A stretch of 64,000 nucleotides of DNA. Origin: Mariprofundaceae bacterium. Its GTDB lineage: Bacteria > Pseudomonadota > Zetaproteobacteria > Mariprofundales > Mariprofundaceae. The stretch covers positions 1-64,000 of the forward strand of contig JAJFLC010000022.1 of the NCBI GenBank assembly GCA_021772895.1. The letters are read 5' to 3'. The notes under the pieces are model-generated. The model searched no databases and was not told where the DNA came from. It saw nothing but the letters and a program-made list of their open reading frames with translations. A program made the translations under genes and the position numbers. Numbering within the stretch: position 1 is the first letter of the stretch; each line of letters opens with the position of its first letter. Below, one piece after another: positions 36,152 to 45,785 of the stretch.

Positions 36152-38428
36152 TTAGCTTGCTGGCTTCTCCGGTGTAACCAGTGAGATGTTAATCACCCCT
36201 CTCACAGGGTCTGTTGATGTGATTTCAACATTCAGCTCATCACCAAGATTGATCATCATGCCGCCGCGCTTGGCAACCAGACGATGATTCTTTTCATCCA
36301 GAACAAATAATCCGCCCAATTCATCCACCGCAATCGAGGCTTCTGCAAGAGAGCTCTCAATTTCAACAAACACCCTGCGCTTGGTGATGCCTGAAACAAT
36401 GGCTTTGAATGTTTTGCCCACATCCTTTGCATGATACAGCGCGCCCAGCATGGCCTCCACATCCCACTCCGAACGCACCTGTTTACGCTCCTGAATCGAA
36501 ACATGTTCGCCCACTGCGGCAAGGTTGTTTTCCGGTTGGACCTTGTTCGGATCCTGCTTTTTAATCAATGCTTTTAATCTGCGATGCACAGTCAAATCGG
36601 CATACCTGCGAATGGGGCTGGTAAAATGGCAATAACTCTCGTAGGCCAGACCAAAATGACCTTCATTATTAGGGGAATACTTCGCTTGCTGCATGGCGCG
36701 AAGAATCAGACGATGCAGCACATGTCCATACGGTTTCCCTTCGGAATCCTGCAATACTTTCTGAATATCAAGTGGGCGAACCCCGCTCCTGGAATGCTGG
36801 CCAATGGTTGATCCAAACGGCGCAAGAAAATCATTGACCTTCTCAATCGACTCCTGCTCCGGCTGTGGATGTACCCGATAAAGTACAGCCGACTCATGTG
36901 CCTCAAAATAGAGTGCAGTCGCCACATTGGCTGCCAACATCAATTCTTCGATCAATCTGTGTGCTACATTACGTTCACGCACTTCAAGTGTTGAAATCGC
37001 ATCATTTTCAACCACTGGGCGCACTTCAGGCAGATCGAGGCCCAATGCCCCGCGTTTCTCTCTGTTTTTCTCCTGTAGACCTAACAAACGTGCTGCATGT
37101 GAAAGCATCTGTTGAACTTCAGGCTGCGGAATCGCAGCACTGTCACCATCTTCAAGGAATGAGGATACCTGTGTATAGGTCAAACGGGCATGCGAATGAA
37201 TCACCGCATCGTAAACCTGTGCTGCCCGCCCGCGCCCATAACAATCAAAACGCATACGCACCGCCATGGTCAGACGATCTACATTTGGCCGAAGTGAACA
37301 CAACCCATTGGAAAGTGCTTCGGGCAACATCGGAATCACCCGATCTGGAAAATAAAAGGAAGTGGAACGTTCATAAGCTTCGGCATCCAATGCTGTGTTT
37401 GGACGCACATAATGAGCCACATCAGCAATCGCCACCCACACCTCGAAACCATCACCGCGTGGCAATACACAAATCGCATCATCAAAATCTTTAGCATCTT
37501 CACCATCAATGGTCACAAAGGAGAGGTGGCGCAAATCTTTACGCGATTTTATTTCATGCTGGGATACACTTGTTGGCATTGCATTGGCAGCTTCCATCAC
37601 GTCATCAGGAAAATCACAGGGGAGTTGCTGCTCAGCAATGATCAGATCGATCAAACTCGATGGTTTAAACAGGTCATTCAGACCATGCATCACCCGGCCA
37701 CGAAGCGGATCAGAACCGCGTTGAATCTCAACCTGAACCCAATCACCATCATGCGTACCTTTCGCATCTTTTTTGGCTATAAGAATCGACTGTGGAACCT
37801 TTCTGGAACGGGGCTCCACCATACCAACACCACCACGGATAAAAAATTGACCCGTGATAACATTATGTGCTTCTTCGATGATTTTCACTAACTCTGCCGA
37901 CTCACGCCCACGATAATTTACCGGGCGCACCTCAACAGTATCGCCATGCATCAGGGTTCGCATTTCACCATGTGGAAGAAACAGATCCTTTTCACGTCCT
38001 TTGACAGCCACAAAACCAAAACCATCTGGATGTGCAGAAAGTATGCCGATACATGTATCTTCTATCTTCCGCTTCGTTTTACGATCCGTCTTCCGGTCTA
38101 TCTTCTGATCACGCTTCGAACCTTTCGACAATGCTAAATACTTACCGCGCTGAAAAAGCTTGCCGTCCTCCAGCATCACTGAAATTACTCTTTTTAGTTC
38201 CCGACGTTGATCCGGTGCTTTGATTTTCAGCACTTTCTCAACATCACGCATCGAACCCGAGCTTTTTGGCATGGATTCCAGTGCCTGAATAACCTGGCTG
38301 TTATCAACCCTTCCTACAGAAGGATTTCTACCACCTTTTTTCCGTTTAACATCATCATAACGATCGGGGCTCTGGCCAGACGGCTTTCCCGACGTTCCTT
38401 TAGCATCCGACCACTTAAATTCTTTCAT
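36152..38428 (-). CDS. rnr: Exoribonuclease R
   Basis: RNase R degrades structured RNA 3' to 5' and takes part in quality control. The 758-residue product has a basic N-terminus, a winged-helix-like region, cold-shock domains, the RNB catalytic domain with DGEDAKDFDDAI (metal-binding Asp residues) and FTSPIRRYADL, and a C-terminal S1 domain (KAIVSGITKRRVFVEIE). ATG 38428 follows AAGGA at five bases and is preferred, but GTG 38443 in frame, with GGAG upstream, is possible. The rather short C-terminal tail lacks a long lysine-rich end. Confidence 0.94.
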   Translation of the reverse strand: MKEFKWSDAKGTSGKPSGQSPDRYDDVKRKKGGRNPSVGRVDNSQVIQALESMPKSSGSMRDVEKVLKIKAPDQRRELKRVISVMLEDGKLFQRGKYLALSKGSKRDQKIDRKTDRKTKRKIEDTCIGILSAHPDGFGFVAVKGREKDLFLPHGEMRTLMHGDTVEVRPVNYRGRESAELVKIIEEAHNVITGQFFIRGGVGMVEPRSRKVPQSILIAKKDAKGTHDGDWVQVEIQRGSDPLRGRVMHGLNDLFKPSSLIDLIIAEQQLPCDFPDDVMEAANAMPTSVSQHEIKSRKDLRHLSFVTIDGEDAKDFDDAICVLPRGDGFEVWVAIADVAHYVRPNTALDAEAYERSTSFYFPDRVIPMLPEALSNGLCSLRPNVDRLTMAVRMRFDCYGRGRAAQVYDAVIHSHARLTYTQVSSFLEDGDSAAIPQPEVQQMLSHAARLLGLQEKNREKRGALGLDLPEVRPVVENDAISTLEVRERNVAHRLIEELMLAANVATALYFEAHESAVLYRVHPQPEQESIEKVNDFLAPFGSTIGQHSRSGVRPLDIQKVLQDSEGKPYGHVLHRLILRAMQQAKYSPNNEGHFGLAYESYCHFTSPIRRYADLTVHRRLKALIKKQDPNKVQPENNLAAVGEHVSIQERKQVRSEWDVEAMLGALYHAKDVGKTFKAIVSGITKRRVFVEIESSLAEASIAVDELGGLFVLDEKNHRLVAKRGGMMINLGDELNVEITSTDPVRGVINISLVTPEKPAS

Positions 38429-38436
38429 ATTCTTCC

Positions 38437-38464
38437 TTGACACCGAAGTGCTCCATTCTACTAT
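38437..38464 (+). promoter_or_regulatory. Promoter for tRNA-Leu
   Basis: TTGACA (38437-38442), 16 bases, then TACTAT (38459-38464), followed by a GC-rich discriminator (GCGCGCCC), as in stable-RNA promoters under stringent control. The tRNA starts 37 bases downstream. It overlaps the 5' end of rnr on the other strand. Confidence 0.55.
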
Positions 38465-38501
38465 TGCGCGCCCTTACAAAGCCTGTTGCTATGTAAGAGA
38501 T

Positions 38502-38588
<87 letters not shown>

Positions 38589-38599
38589 CCTGTTAAGGG

Positions 38600-38628
38600 C
38601 TCGGCATTCTGCCGAGTCTTTTTATTTT
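38600..38628 (+). terminator. Rho-independent terminator after tRNA-Leu
   Basis: CTCGGCA (38600-38606) pairs with TGCCGAG (38610-38616) over a TTC loop, followed by TCTTTTTATTTT. Confidence 0.9.
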
Positions 38629-38718
38629 AAGCCAGATAATAGAATATTTACTTCACTTTGAATAATAATAAACATTTAGACACTCGCATAAGCTAAATTT
38701 ACTCATATACTACTCTCC

Positions 38719-39633
38719 GTGATGACTTATGCGGCCAATACTACAAGCGATGAAGAGCGCATGGAGGGATTGCTCCAACGCCTTAGCATGCTGCGTGGCT
38801 GGTCATCACAAACGTTTTCAGCTTACAGAACCGACCTGCAACAGGCTTATAATTTTTTGCATAACAAACAAAAAAAATCCATCTTTACAGCATCACAGGA
38901 TGATATCTCCAGCTATCTTGGGAGCCTGAAAAAAAGAGGTTTAAAAGATGCCAGCATCTATCGCCGCCGCAGCTCTCTTTCAACATGGTACAACTACCTT
39001 CAGGAAGAGGGTTGGCGAGAAGATCACCCGGTACGCCAACTTCCCAGCATGCGAAGGGAACGGAGACTTCCAAAAGAGATGAGTGAACAGGAAGTTGAGC
39101 AATTGCTTGCAGCACCCGATACAACCCAAACCACGGGCTTGCGAGATCGATGTATGCTTGAGCTGATGTATGCAACAGGTTTACGTGTCTCCGAACTGGT
39201 TGGGCTAACGCTATCCAATGTAGATCTTCAAGCTGGCATTCTCCGTGTCGTTGGCAAAGGTAATAAAGAGCGCATGGTTCCCTTTGGTGAAGAGGCAGGA
39301 AACTGGCTTGGAAAATGGCTACAAACACGTACCAACATTGCAAATTCCCACCTTTTCCCCGGACGTCGCGGCGATGCAATGAGCAGGCAGAATTTCTGGC
39401 TAAGAATTAAACTTTACGCCACACAGGCAGCCATATCTCCCCTCCCCTCTCCCCATACATTGCGCCATGCATTTGCAACACATCTGTTAAACCATGGTGC
39501 CGATCTTCGTGTGGTTCAAATGCTGCTGGGGCATGCCCATATCACCACAACTGAGATTTACACACATATCTCCAAATCACGTCTGCATGACCTTGTGAAC
39601 AGCTCTCACCCTTTGGGAAAAAAACCATCATGA
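38719..39633 (+). CDS. Tyrosine recombinase XerC/XerD
   Basis: The 304-residue site-specific recombinase has an N-terminal SAM-like core-binding domain and a catalytic domain with Arg156 (ATGLRVSEL), Lys180 (VVGKGNKER), His246 and Arg249 (HTLRHAFATH), His272 (LLGHAHI) and nucleophile Tyr281 (TTTEIYTHIS). Xer proteins resolve chromosome dimers at dif with FtsK. The size and C-terminus resemble XerD more than XerC, but I would not fix which. GTG 38719 is directly followed by ATG 38722 and either could start; no ribosome site is clear. The stop overlaps the next gene by four bases. Confidence 0.9.
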   Translation: MMTYAANTTSDEERMEGLLQRLSMLRGWSSQTFSAYRTDLQQAYNFLHNKQKKSIFTASQDDISSYLGSLKKRGLKDASIYRRRSSLSTWYNYLQEEGWREDHPVRQLPSMRRERRLPKEMSEQEVEQLLAAPDTTQTTGLRDRCMLELMYATGLRVSELVGLTLSNVDLQAGILRVVGKGNKERMVPFGEEAGNWLGKWLQTRTNIANSHLFPGRRGDAMSRQNFWLRIKLYATQAAISPLPSPHTLRHAFATHLLNHGADLRVVQMLLGHAHITTTEIYTHISKSRLHDLVNSSHPLGKKPS

Positions 39634-40811
39634 GTCAGATGCCACTTCCAAAGCTCTTACGTGAAGTCAGAAAAGCGATTTCCAGAGAAGATTATCAGCA
39701 AGCTGAAACCTGCTATGTAAAAATCCTGGAACTTCCGGAAATGTCTGATGATCTCGATGCCAAACTCAGGTATGCCTATTGCGCTGAAAAAAATGGCAAT
39801 TTCGCTCAGGCGATTGACACCTACTCAGAAGTACTCGATCTCTACCGCCAGAATGGAGAAGAAGGCGCAGCCATTTCACTTCAGGATATTATTGAAGCCA
39901 TTAAAACAGGCCCACATGCAGGTTCTAAAGCAAGTAATTCTGAGCCGTTGCTGGAAGAAGAAGTCCAACCTTTAGATGATGCAACACTCATGCAACAGCT
40001 ATGCGATATGGGAGAATTGATCACACTTGCTCCCGGCGATGTGCTTTGTCGTGAAGGAGACATGCCAGATACGCTCTGGTTACTTCGCAGTGGCTCACTA
40101 ACCGTTTACATGCCCGATTATGATGAACCTGATGATATTCATGTAAAAGAAGGACACCTTGCACTTGTCGGTGAGGTAGGTTTTTTCACCAACCAGAGAA
40201 GATCCGCCACTGTTGTCGCGACAACCATGGCAGAGTTTTTTGCTATCAATTCGTTAGTCATTTATAACCGGAAACAAACGGACCCTGCATTCAAAGCAGC
40301 CATGTTACGCCTGCTCTTTGAACGTTGGGCTGAGCCGGTTTTAACCCGCCATTCAGTATTCGAACGTGTCAACGATATTGACCGCCAGCGTTTGATGAAC
40401 ACATTCAAACGCGTCACGCTCGGCCCCGGGGAGACACTGATTGAGGCCGGCGAAATGCATAATGGCACCTACATGTTACAAAGCGGGTGTATGTTTTTTA
40501 TGCATGCAAAAGATCAACGTGATGATTCCACTGAGACCGATGATGGATCGCTGATGACCAGCCTCTTTCCAGGCGATATGATTCATTTGGGTGGCCTGCT
40601 AAAGAACTTTTCAAGCCACTACAGAGTTGTCACTGCGACACCGGTGAAACTACTGCATCTTTCTCAGGAAACATTTGAACCTTTTGCTCTCAGAAGACCC
40701 TGGATCATACAGGCAATTCTCCGCTTTTCCCGCAGGCCTGCCAGCCTGCAGGTCATGAAACCGGAAGATGATTATCTTTGGAAAACCGACCGACATGTGA
40801 AAACTTATTAA
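39630..40811 (+). CDS. TPR-like plus two cyclic-nucleotide-binding domains (paralogue 1)
   Basis: The 393-residue soluble protein starts with a helical TPR-like region (about 1-80, YCAEKNGNFAQAIDTYSEVL). A Crp-like cNMP domain follows (about 120-220) with APGDVLCREGD and an intact phosphate cassette GEVGFFTNQRRSATV, having the Glu and Arg that bind cyclic nucleotide. A second cNMP-fold domain (about 240-375) has GPGETLIEAGE, but its cassette reads HLGGLLKNFSSHY and lacks both residues. No DNA-binding or enzyme domain is present. It is coupled to the recombinase gene and followed by a paralogue. Function unknown; probably a second-messenger-responsive scaffold. Confidence 0.82.
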   Translation: MSQMPLPKLLREVRKAISREDYQQAETCYVKILELPEMSDDLDAKLRYAYCAEKNGNFAQAIDTYSEVLDLYRQNGEEGAAISLQDIIEAIKTGPHAGSKASNSEPLLEEEVQPLDDATLMQQLCDMGELITLAPGDVLCREGDMPDTLWLLRSGSLTVYMPDYDEPDDIHVKEGHLALVGEVGFFTNQRRSATVVATTMAEFFAINSLVIYNRKQTDPAFKAAMLRLLFERWAEPVLTRHSVFERVNDIDRQRLMNTFKRVTLGPGETLIEAGEMHNGTYMLQSGCMFFMHAKDQRDDSTETDDGSLMTSLFPGDMIHLGGLLKNFSSHYRVVTATPVKLLHLSQETFEPFALRRPWIIQAILRFSRRPASLQVMKPEDDYLWKTDRHVKTY

Positions 40812-40860
40812 AACATGTCTATAATGAAAATGAATCACCCAAGGAGTTTTGCCATTTAAC

Positions 40861-42006
40861 ATGGATTATCAGAAGTTATTCCAACAAGCCAGAACCGCTG
40901 CCGCAAAAGGTGATTACCATGCTTCCCGTAAATATTACAGTGAGTTATGGAATTCTTCTGTCTGGCATAATGATAAAGATGTTAAACTCAGTTATGCCTA
41001 TGCCTGCGAACGCACAGGTGATTATAGTGAAGCTCTGAATGCCTATAAATCTTTGATGAAACATTATACTGAGAGCCTCGCGGATGAAGACGATGCGCTC
41101 TCTCAGGAAGGTTCAGCCCGACTTCGTGAAATCATGAGCGAAAGTGGTGTCGAAAATCGTGGGCAAATTATCAATAGCAACGATGCAGGTGAGGCACACC
41201 TTATTGCCCAACTGTTTGAACATGGCTATCCAAGAGAACTGACTGCAGGAGAGCCACTTTGCCTAAAAGGTGATACCGCCGGGCATATGTGGCTTCTTCA
41301 GGAGGGTGAAATTGATGTTATTATGCCAAACCAGAAAATTTCAAAACTTTCAGCCAGCAAGGGAAGACTCTGTCTCATTGGTGAGTTAGCATATTTTACC
41401 GGTATGCGCCGTGCAGCCACGCTTTCTCCCGCTACAACAATCAAGGTGATGGAACTGCCTTATGAACGTGTCAGGGCGTTATTAAAACAGGATCATTCAT
41501 TCTATGCCATGATGGAACATCTGTTCCGGCATCGCCTTGTGTTACAAGTATTATCGCAACACGATATTTTCAAACTGTTCAATGATTTTGACCGGCAGCG
41601 AGTCACTTCCATATTCGAAAACAGCAGCACACGTGCCGGACAGATATTGATTGATGCAGGCGAAGAATACCCGGATGCTTTTTTGGTTCAATCAGGCACG
41701 CTGTTACTTCTTAATCGAGAAAATGGTAAAGAGACACTGATTGGTAGCATACACCCGGGAGATTTTTTCCATCTTGGTGGACTTTTGCGAGGTTTCAAAG
41801 CTCCCTACACGGTTGTATCAGGCACACCGTGTCACCTGCTCAGACTACCGAGGCATAGCTTTGAACCTTTCATGTTACAACGTTCATGGCTTATCAAAGC
41901 TATTCTCAAACATAGTCGCCTGTCGGCCGAGCTACAAATCCTTCATCCTGAATCCAAAAATTTATGGGCAGCCGACCGTTACTTCAACATGAAAAATGCA
42001 GCATAA
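40861..42006 (+). CDS. TPR-like plus two cyclic-nucleotide-binding domains (paralogue 2)
   Basis: The 381-residue product has the same plan as its upstream neighbour: helical repeats (YACERTGDYSEALNAYKSLM), a cNMP domain with the cassette GELAYFTGMRRAATL intact, and a second, degenerate cNMP domain (HLGGLLRGFKAPY). Both end with a similar segment (LWAADRYFNM against LWKTDRHVKTY), which shows tandem duplication. AAGGAG at 40841 is 14 bases from the ATG and only two from an upstream TTG in frame, so the start is uncertain. No output domain is seen. Confidence 0.8.
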   Translation: MDYQKLFQQARTAAAKGDYHASRKYYSELWNSSVWHNDKDVKLSYAYACERTGDYSEALNAYKSLMKHYTESLADEDDALSQEGSARLREIMSESGVENRGQIINSNDAGEAHLIAQLFEHGYPRELTAGEPLCLKGDTAGHMWLLQEGEIDVIMPNQKISKLSASKGRLCLIGELAYFTGMRRAATLSPATTIKVMELPYERVRALLKQDHSFYAMMEHLFRHRLVLQVLSQHDIFKLFNDFDRQRVTSIFENSSTRAGQILIDAGEEYPDAFLVQSGTLLLLNRENGKETLIGSIHPGDFFHLGGLLRGFKAPYTVVSGTPCHLLRLPRHSFEPFMLQRSWLIKAILKHSRLSAELQILHPESKNLWAADRYFNMKNAA

Positions 42007-42097
42007 AATAACCCCTATACTGCCAATTATTCTATGCCCTGTTATATTCCTGCGCCTCAAAAAGCCATGGATTAACACATCCTCGGAGGCCTAAAAC

Positions 42098-43264
42098 ATG
42101 CCAAAAAATAAAGATATACCTTGCTACTCACCCGGTCTGGCTGGCATTCCAGTTGCAGAATCATCCGTTTCCTACGTTGATGGACAGGTAGGGCATCTGG
42201 AATATCGCGGTATCGACATCGAAAAAGTCGCTGAAAATTCCACTTTCGAAGAAACATCTTTTCTGCTTCTCCATGGCCATCTTCCAACTACAGAAGAACT
42301 GGATGTCTTTGACATCCGCCTCCGGCATCATCGTCGGATTAAATACAGCATTAAAGATATGATTAAATGTTATCCCGATGCAGCCCACCCCATGGATGCC
42401 TTACAAGCAGGTGTTGCTGCACTGGGTATGTTTTATCCAATCAAAACCGACATGACCGCGGACCTTGATGTGGCTTATAACATGGCCGATAAGGCAGCCA
42501 TTCGGCTGATTGCAAAATTACCAACGCTTGTAGCCGCGCATGCACGCATGCGTAAAGGTGATGATCCCATTCCTCCACGTGATGATCTGGCGCATGCGGC
42601 CAATTTTCTTTACATGTTAACAGGTGAAGAGCCTGATGCTCTCTCTGAGCGAATTATGGACGTCGCACTCATCGTACATGCCGAGCACACCATGAATGCC
42701 AGCACATTTTCAGCGATGGTGACCGGTTCAACACTGGCTGATCCCTACACCGTGATCAGTGCCGCTATCGGGACACTTTCCGGCCCCTTGCATGGCGGAG
42801 CCAACGAAGAAGTACTCGATATGCTTGATGAGATCGGCTCGGTTGAAAATGCAGAGCCATACCTGAGTGATAAAATCACAAACAAACAAAAAATCACGGG
42901 GCTTGGCCATCGTGTTTACAAAACAAAAGACCCGCGTGCTACGCTACTACAAAAGCTCTATGTGGAATTGACGGAACAATTCGGAGAAGACCCAACCTAC
43001 AAAATTGCTCAACAGATTGAGAAGCTCTCTAAAGCCACATTAGGTGCTAAAGGCGTGTGTCCCAATGTCGATTTCTATTCCGGCATTGTCTATCGAAAGC
43101 TGGGAATTGATACCGACTTGTTCACACCGATTTTTGCTATCGCCCGCGTTTCAGGCTGGCTGGCTCACTGGCGTGAAATGATTGGCAATACACGTATCTA
43201 TCGCCCAAATCAGATTTATACGGGTCAGCACGGTTTGCCTTTTACTCCGATTGATAAGCGTTAA
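42098..43264 (+). CDS. Citrate synthase (short, non-hexameric type)
   Basis: The 388-residue enzyme condenses oxaloacetate with acetyl-CoA; 2-methylcitrate synthase activity cannot be excluded. Catalytic segments are present: AEHTMNAS, GPLHGGANEEV (first His), GLGHRVYKTKDPRA (second His and Arg) and PNVDFYSGIVY (Asp). The length and lack of the N-terminal zinc-like region match the Gram-positive/archaeal-type and PrpC-like short enzymes rather than E. coli GltA. A CGGAGG ribosome site precedes the ATG. No prp genes lie nearby. Confidence 0.92.
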   Translation: MPKNKDIPCYSPGLAGIPVAESSVSYVDGQVGHLEYRGIDIEKVAENSTFEETSFLLLHGHLPTTEELDVFDIRLRHHRRIKYSIKDMIKCYPDAAHPMDALQAGVAALGMFYPIKTDMTADLDVAYNMADKAAIRLIAKLPTLVAAHARMRKGDDPIPPRDDLAHAANFLYMLTGEEPDALSERIMDVALIVHAEHTMNASTFSAMVTGSTLADPYTVISAAIGTLSGPLHGGANEEVLDMLDEIGSVENAEPYLSDKITNKQKITGLGHRVYKTKDPRATLLQKLYVELTEQFGEDPTYKIAQQIEKLSKATLGAKGVCPNVDFYSGIVYRKLGIDTDLFTPIFAIARVSGWLAHWREMIGNTRIYRPNQIYTGQHGLPFTPIDKR

Positions 43265-43281
43265 CGCTCAATACAACCCGC

Positions 43282-43310
43282 GATAAACAGTTCCGCCCTG
43301 AATGTTTATC
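43282..43310. other. Inverted repeat at convergent gene ends (citrate synthase / VanZ-like)
   Basis: GATAAACA (43282-43289) and TGTTTATC (43303-43310) pair perfectly over 13 bases. The right arm runs into the 3' end of the VanZ-like gene. There is no T-run on either strand. Confidence 0.45.
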
Positions 43311-43686
43311 CTGGACCCACATGACATTCAGAACGACAGCGATCATAGATGATACTCGCTGCCATTGCGGCACCCAACGTGTCTGCCAGCCAGTCCGCCA
43401 CTTCCGAACAGCGGCCTATAACAAAGGACTGGTGAAATTCATCACTCACACCATACAGTGAACAAAACAGAACTGTGCTAAACCATAATCTTCGATGCTT
43501 TACCAAATGATACGAAAAGACATTCCAGGCCAGCACACCCATAACGGCATACGCCAACAGATGCGTCAACTTATCCTGATGCAAAAAAACCTGCGACACC
43601 GGCAACGTTGATTGATGAGAGAGAAAAAAGATGGGTGTACAATAAACAATGAGAAACAAGCTATCACGCAAAAAAGCGATCTTCAT
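43306..43686 (-). CDS. VanZ-like membrane protein
   Basis: The 126-residue protein has about four membrane helices and the VanZ signature residues: DKLTHLLAYAVMG, DEFHQSFVIGR and VADWLADTLGA. VanZ proper lowers teicoplanin sensitivity; most family members have no known role. ATG 43686 is preferred to the longer open frame because it gives an ATGA overlap with the symporter gene upstream and removes a residue stretch with no family match. Confidence 0.85.
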   Translation of the reverse strand: MKIAFLRDSLFLIVYCTPIFFLSHQSTLPVSQVFLHQDKLTHLLAYAVMGVLAWNVFSYHLVKHRRLWFSTVLFCSLYGVSDEFHQSFVIGRCSEVADWLADTLGAAMAASIIYDRCRSECHVGPG

Positions 43687-44618
43687 AAAGCTACGTTGAC
43701 TCTCTTCTTTGTATGAAAATAACGTGTCATCCCCGCCGCTGTAAGTATGCACCATACGGCAAAAAGAGCCCCCGGCAATGCTGTTTCCGGCTCAAAATGA
43801 GCAAGCGCAAGTGCAACACCCAAACCTGCATTCTGCATCCCAATTTCAATAGCAAGGGTAATCTGGTAGCGCCGCTCAAACTTGCATAATCCGGCAATTA
43901 TCCATCCTGCCAGATAGCCTCCCGCATTAAGAATGACAACAAGCAGAAATATAATCCAAGGCGTTTGTTCAATTCGTCCCTGATTGGCTGCTACGGCATA
44001 ACTACAGATAATAACTATCGCTAATGCGGCAAGGTCTGGAGCAACACGCTCATAATGAATTTGATACTGTGGAAAACGGTGATGAATCATCATTCCTGCT
44101 GCGAGAGGAAGAACCACGGTAAACACAATGGTTTGCATCATCGGCCAAAAGGGAATCTCCATAAATACGCCACCTAACCACTCAACAAGGATGGGCGTCA
44201 TCAGTGGAGAGAGTATTGTGGCAAGCATTGTCATAGCAATCGAGAAGGCAACCGCACCACCCAATAGATAACAAATCACATTACTTGCCATCGCACCTGG
44301 CGCACAACCAACAATAATAAACCCAAGCGCCACCGATGGCTCAGCACCACTGGCAACAGCAATCATTGCAGCAGTAAAACCAAGTACTGGCATGACGGTG
44401 AATTGGGTTCCAACTCCGATAAAAATTGTTAGTGGTCTGGATAGTGCTTCTTTAGCTTCTTCAGGTTTCATGACCAGACCTAAGGCGAACATCGTGGCAC
44501 CAAAGAACCAGAGAAAATAATGTTTAAAAATCAAAAAAGCAGGCGGATAAAAATAGGCTGCGCACGCGTATGCTAAGGTTAATGGTGCCAAATACCGGGA
44601 GAGAAATTGCCAATTCAT
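43683..44618 (-). CDS. Bile acid:sodium symporter (BASS) family transporter
   Basis: The 311-residue inner-membrane protein has about nine to ten helices and the family motifs FALGLVMKPEEAKEALSRP, VGCAPGAMASNVICYLLGG and EIGMQNAGLGVALALAHF. BASS proteins move organic acids, often with sodium, for example pantoate or bile acids; the substrate here is not evident. It overlaps the VanZ-like gene by four bases. A decayed partial copy lies about 1.2 kb upstream on the same strand (45786-45890). Confidence 0.9.
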   Translation of the reverse strand: MNWQFLSRYLAPLTLAYACAAYFYPPAFLIFKHYFLWFFGATMFALGLVMKPEEAKEALSRPLTIFIGVGTQFTVMPVLGFTAAMIAVASGAEPSVALGFIIVGCAPGAMASNVICYLLGGAVAFSIAMTMLATILSPLMTPILVEWLGGVFMEIPFWPMMQTIVFTVVLPLAAGMMIHHRFPQYQIHYERVAPDLAALAIVIICSYAVAANQGRIEQTPWIIFLLVVILNAGGYLAGWIIAGLCKFERRYQITLAIEIGMQNAGLGVALALAHFEPETALPGALFAVWCILTAAGMTRYFHTKKRVNVAL

Positions 44619-44741
44619 ATGTGCATGTTGCCCATAAGAATGGTGAGTGCAAACAGGATGCCGGAAACGGTGTCTGACAGTAAGTTAGAAAAGGCGTGAA
44701 ATTATTTCAGCCGCGAAAATCTGGAGAGGCCCTGAATTTTC

Positions 44742-45062
44742 TCAGAAGGTAACCAATTTATCTGCCCACTCCACCATATTCACGCAATCAATCATTGTGG
44801 AGATTGGGCAAACATCTGTTTCGCTCTGATTTCTCGATTTTATACATGTGCCACATGCATAAACGATGCCTTTATTCGTTACAAATTCTTCGATTTGTTT
44901 CCTGGCATTAAATTTTTCATCCGTAATGCTCTCGATTTCTACACCTGCACCCATTAGAAAAATTTTGGCTTCGTGTCCCTGTGCAAGTGTTGCATTGCCG
45001 AAGCGGACACCATTCCAAGCCTTTTCCGGGTTATTTGTTTCAATAATAATGCCAACTTTCAT
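44742..45062 (-). CDS. DsrE-family protein
   Basis: The 106-residue protein has the DsrE fold pattern: beta strand MKVGIIIETNN, helix with FGNATLAQGHEAKIFLMG, and a C-terminal half with YACGTCIKSR, two close cysteines (Cys at 71 and 74), and VCPISTMIDCVNMVEWADKL. DsrE-like proteins carry or accept sulfur on cysteine in the cytoplasm. It starts three bases after the methyltransferase stop and must share its transcript. No dsr or tus genes are nearby. Confidence 0.85.
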   Translation of the reverse strand: MKVGIIIETNNPEKAWNGVRFGNATLAQGHEAKIFLMGAGVEIESITDEKFNARKQIEEFVTNKGIVYACGTCIKSRNQSETDVCPISTMIDCVNMVEWADKLVTF

Positions 45063-45065
45063 CCT

Positions 45066-45638
45066 TTAACTCCCTTTGATTAACTGAATGCCCCAGTGAT
45101 ATGGCTCAAGAATTTTACTGTTACCAGTATCATGCAAATCAAGACCGCTAACAGCCTCAAGAATTTCCTTTTTGTCAGGACGAATATGGGTAGCAGGCCC
45201 TCGCGGAGTTTCAATATCTCTTCGCCAATGAATAATAGCTACGACTCCACCATGCTTAAGAATTCGAGAAGCCTCTTTGAGCATCACTCTCTTTTCATCG
45301 AAGTGCAGAATATTGAAGAGCAATACCATTGCCATGCTGTTGGATTCCAGTCCCGTTCCTTGCTCAAAGATATCCCGAAGACAGAAATGAACATTTGATA
45401 ACTGCTCTTTTTGCGCATTTATCTGTGCAGCCTCAAGCATCGCTGGTTCTATATCAAAGGCATATATCTGAGCGTTTGTTTTCTTTGCAATGGGGACGGT
45501 GAAAGATCCATATCCACAGCCAAGCTCTACGATTGGTCCAGCAATACCTGTTAATTCCAGCCAGTCAACGATACTTACAATATCGAACAAACTGTCCCAA
45601 TAAACTTTATCCGGCATCCCACTATCAGCAACCTTCAC
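45066..45638 (-). CDS. Class I SAM-dependent methyltransferase
   Basis: The 190-residue enzyme has motif I VELGCGYGSFTVPIA, the acidic residue after strand 2 (AFDIEPAML), motif III and a post-strand-4 segment (MVLLFNILHF), and LKHGGVVAIIHW. Substrate is not evident. The GTG at 45638 with GGAG six bases upstream is preferred; the frame stays open to a TTG at 45650. It is followed by dsrE-like in the same unit, so the two may handle a sulfur or metalloid compound together. Confidence 0.82.
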   Translation of the reverse strand: MKVADSGMPDKVYWDSLFDIVSIVDWLELTGIAGPIVELGCGYGSFTVPIAKKTNAQIYAFDIEPAMLEAAQINAQKEQLSNVHFCLRDIFEQGTGLESNSMAMVLLFNILHFDEKRVMLKEASRILKHGGVVAIIHWRRDIETPRGPATHIRPDKKEILEAVSGLDLHDTGNSKILEPYHWGIQLIKGS

Positions 45639-45785
45639 ATATATCTCCAAAGTATCATCTAACTTGGCAATGCATGTACCTGAATTTACCTTATGTCACC
45701 TAACGAGCAATTATAATCTGTATCTATTAAATTACGAATGTCTGTTTTAGACAGATCGAACAATCAAAAATTTGGTCACTTAAAT

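Noticed and set aside
36256-38440. Plus-strand ORFs across rnr (for example 36865-37494)
   Set aside because: They lie antisense to a clear RNase R gene and show no protein-like pattern or start signal.
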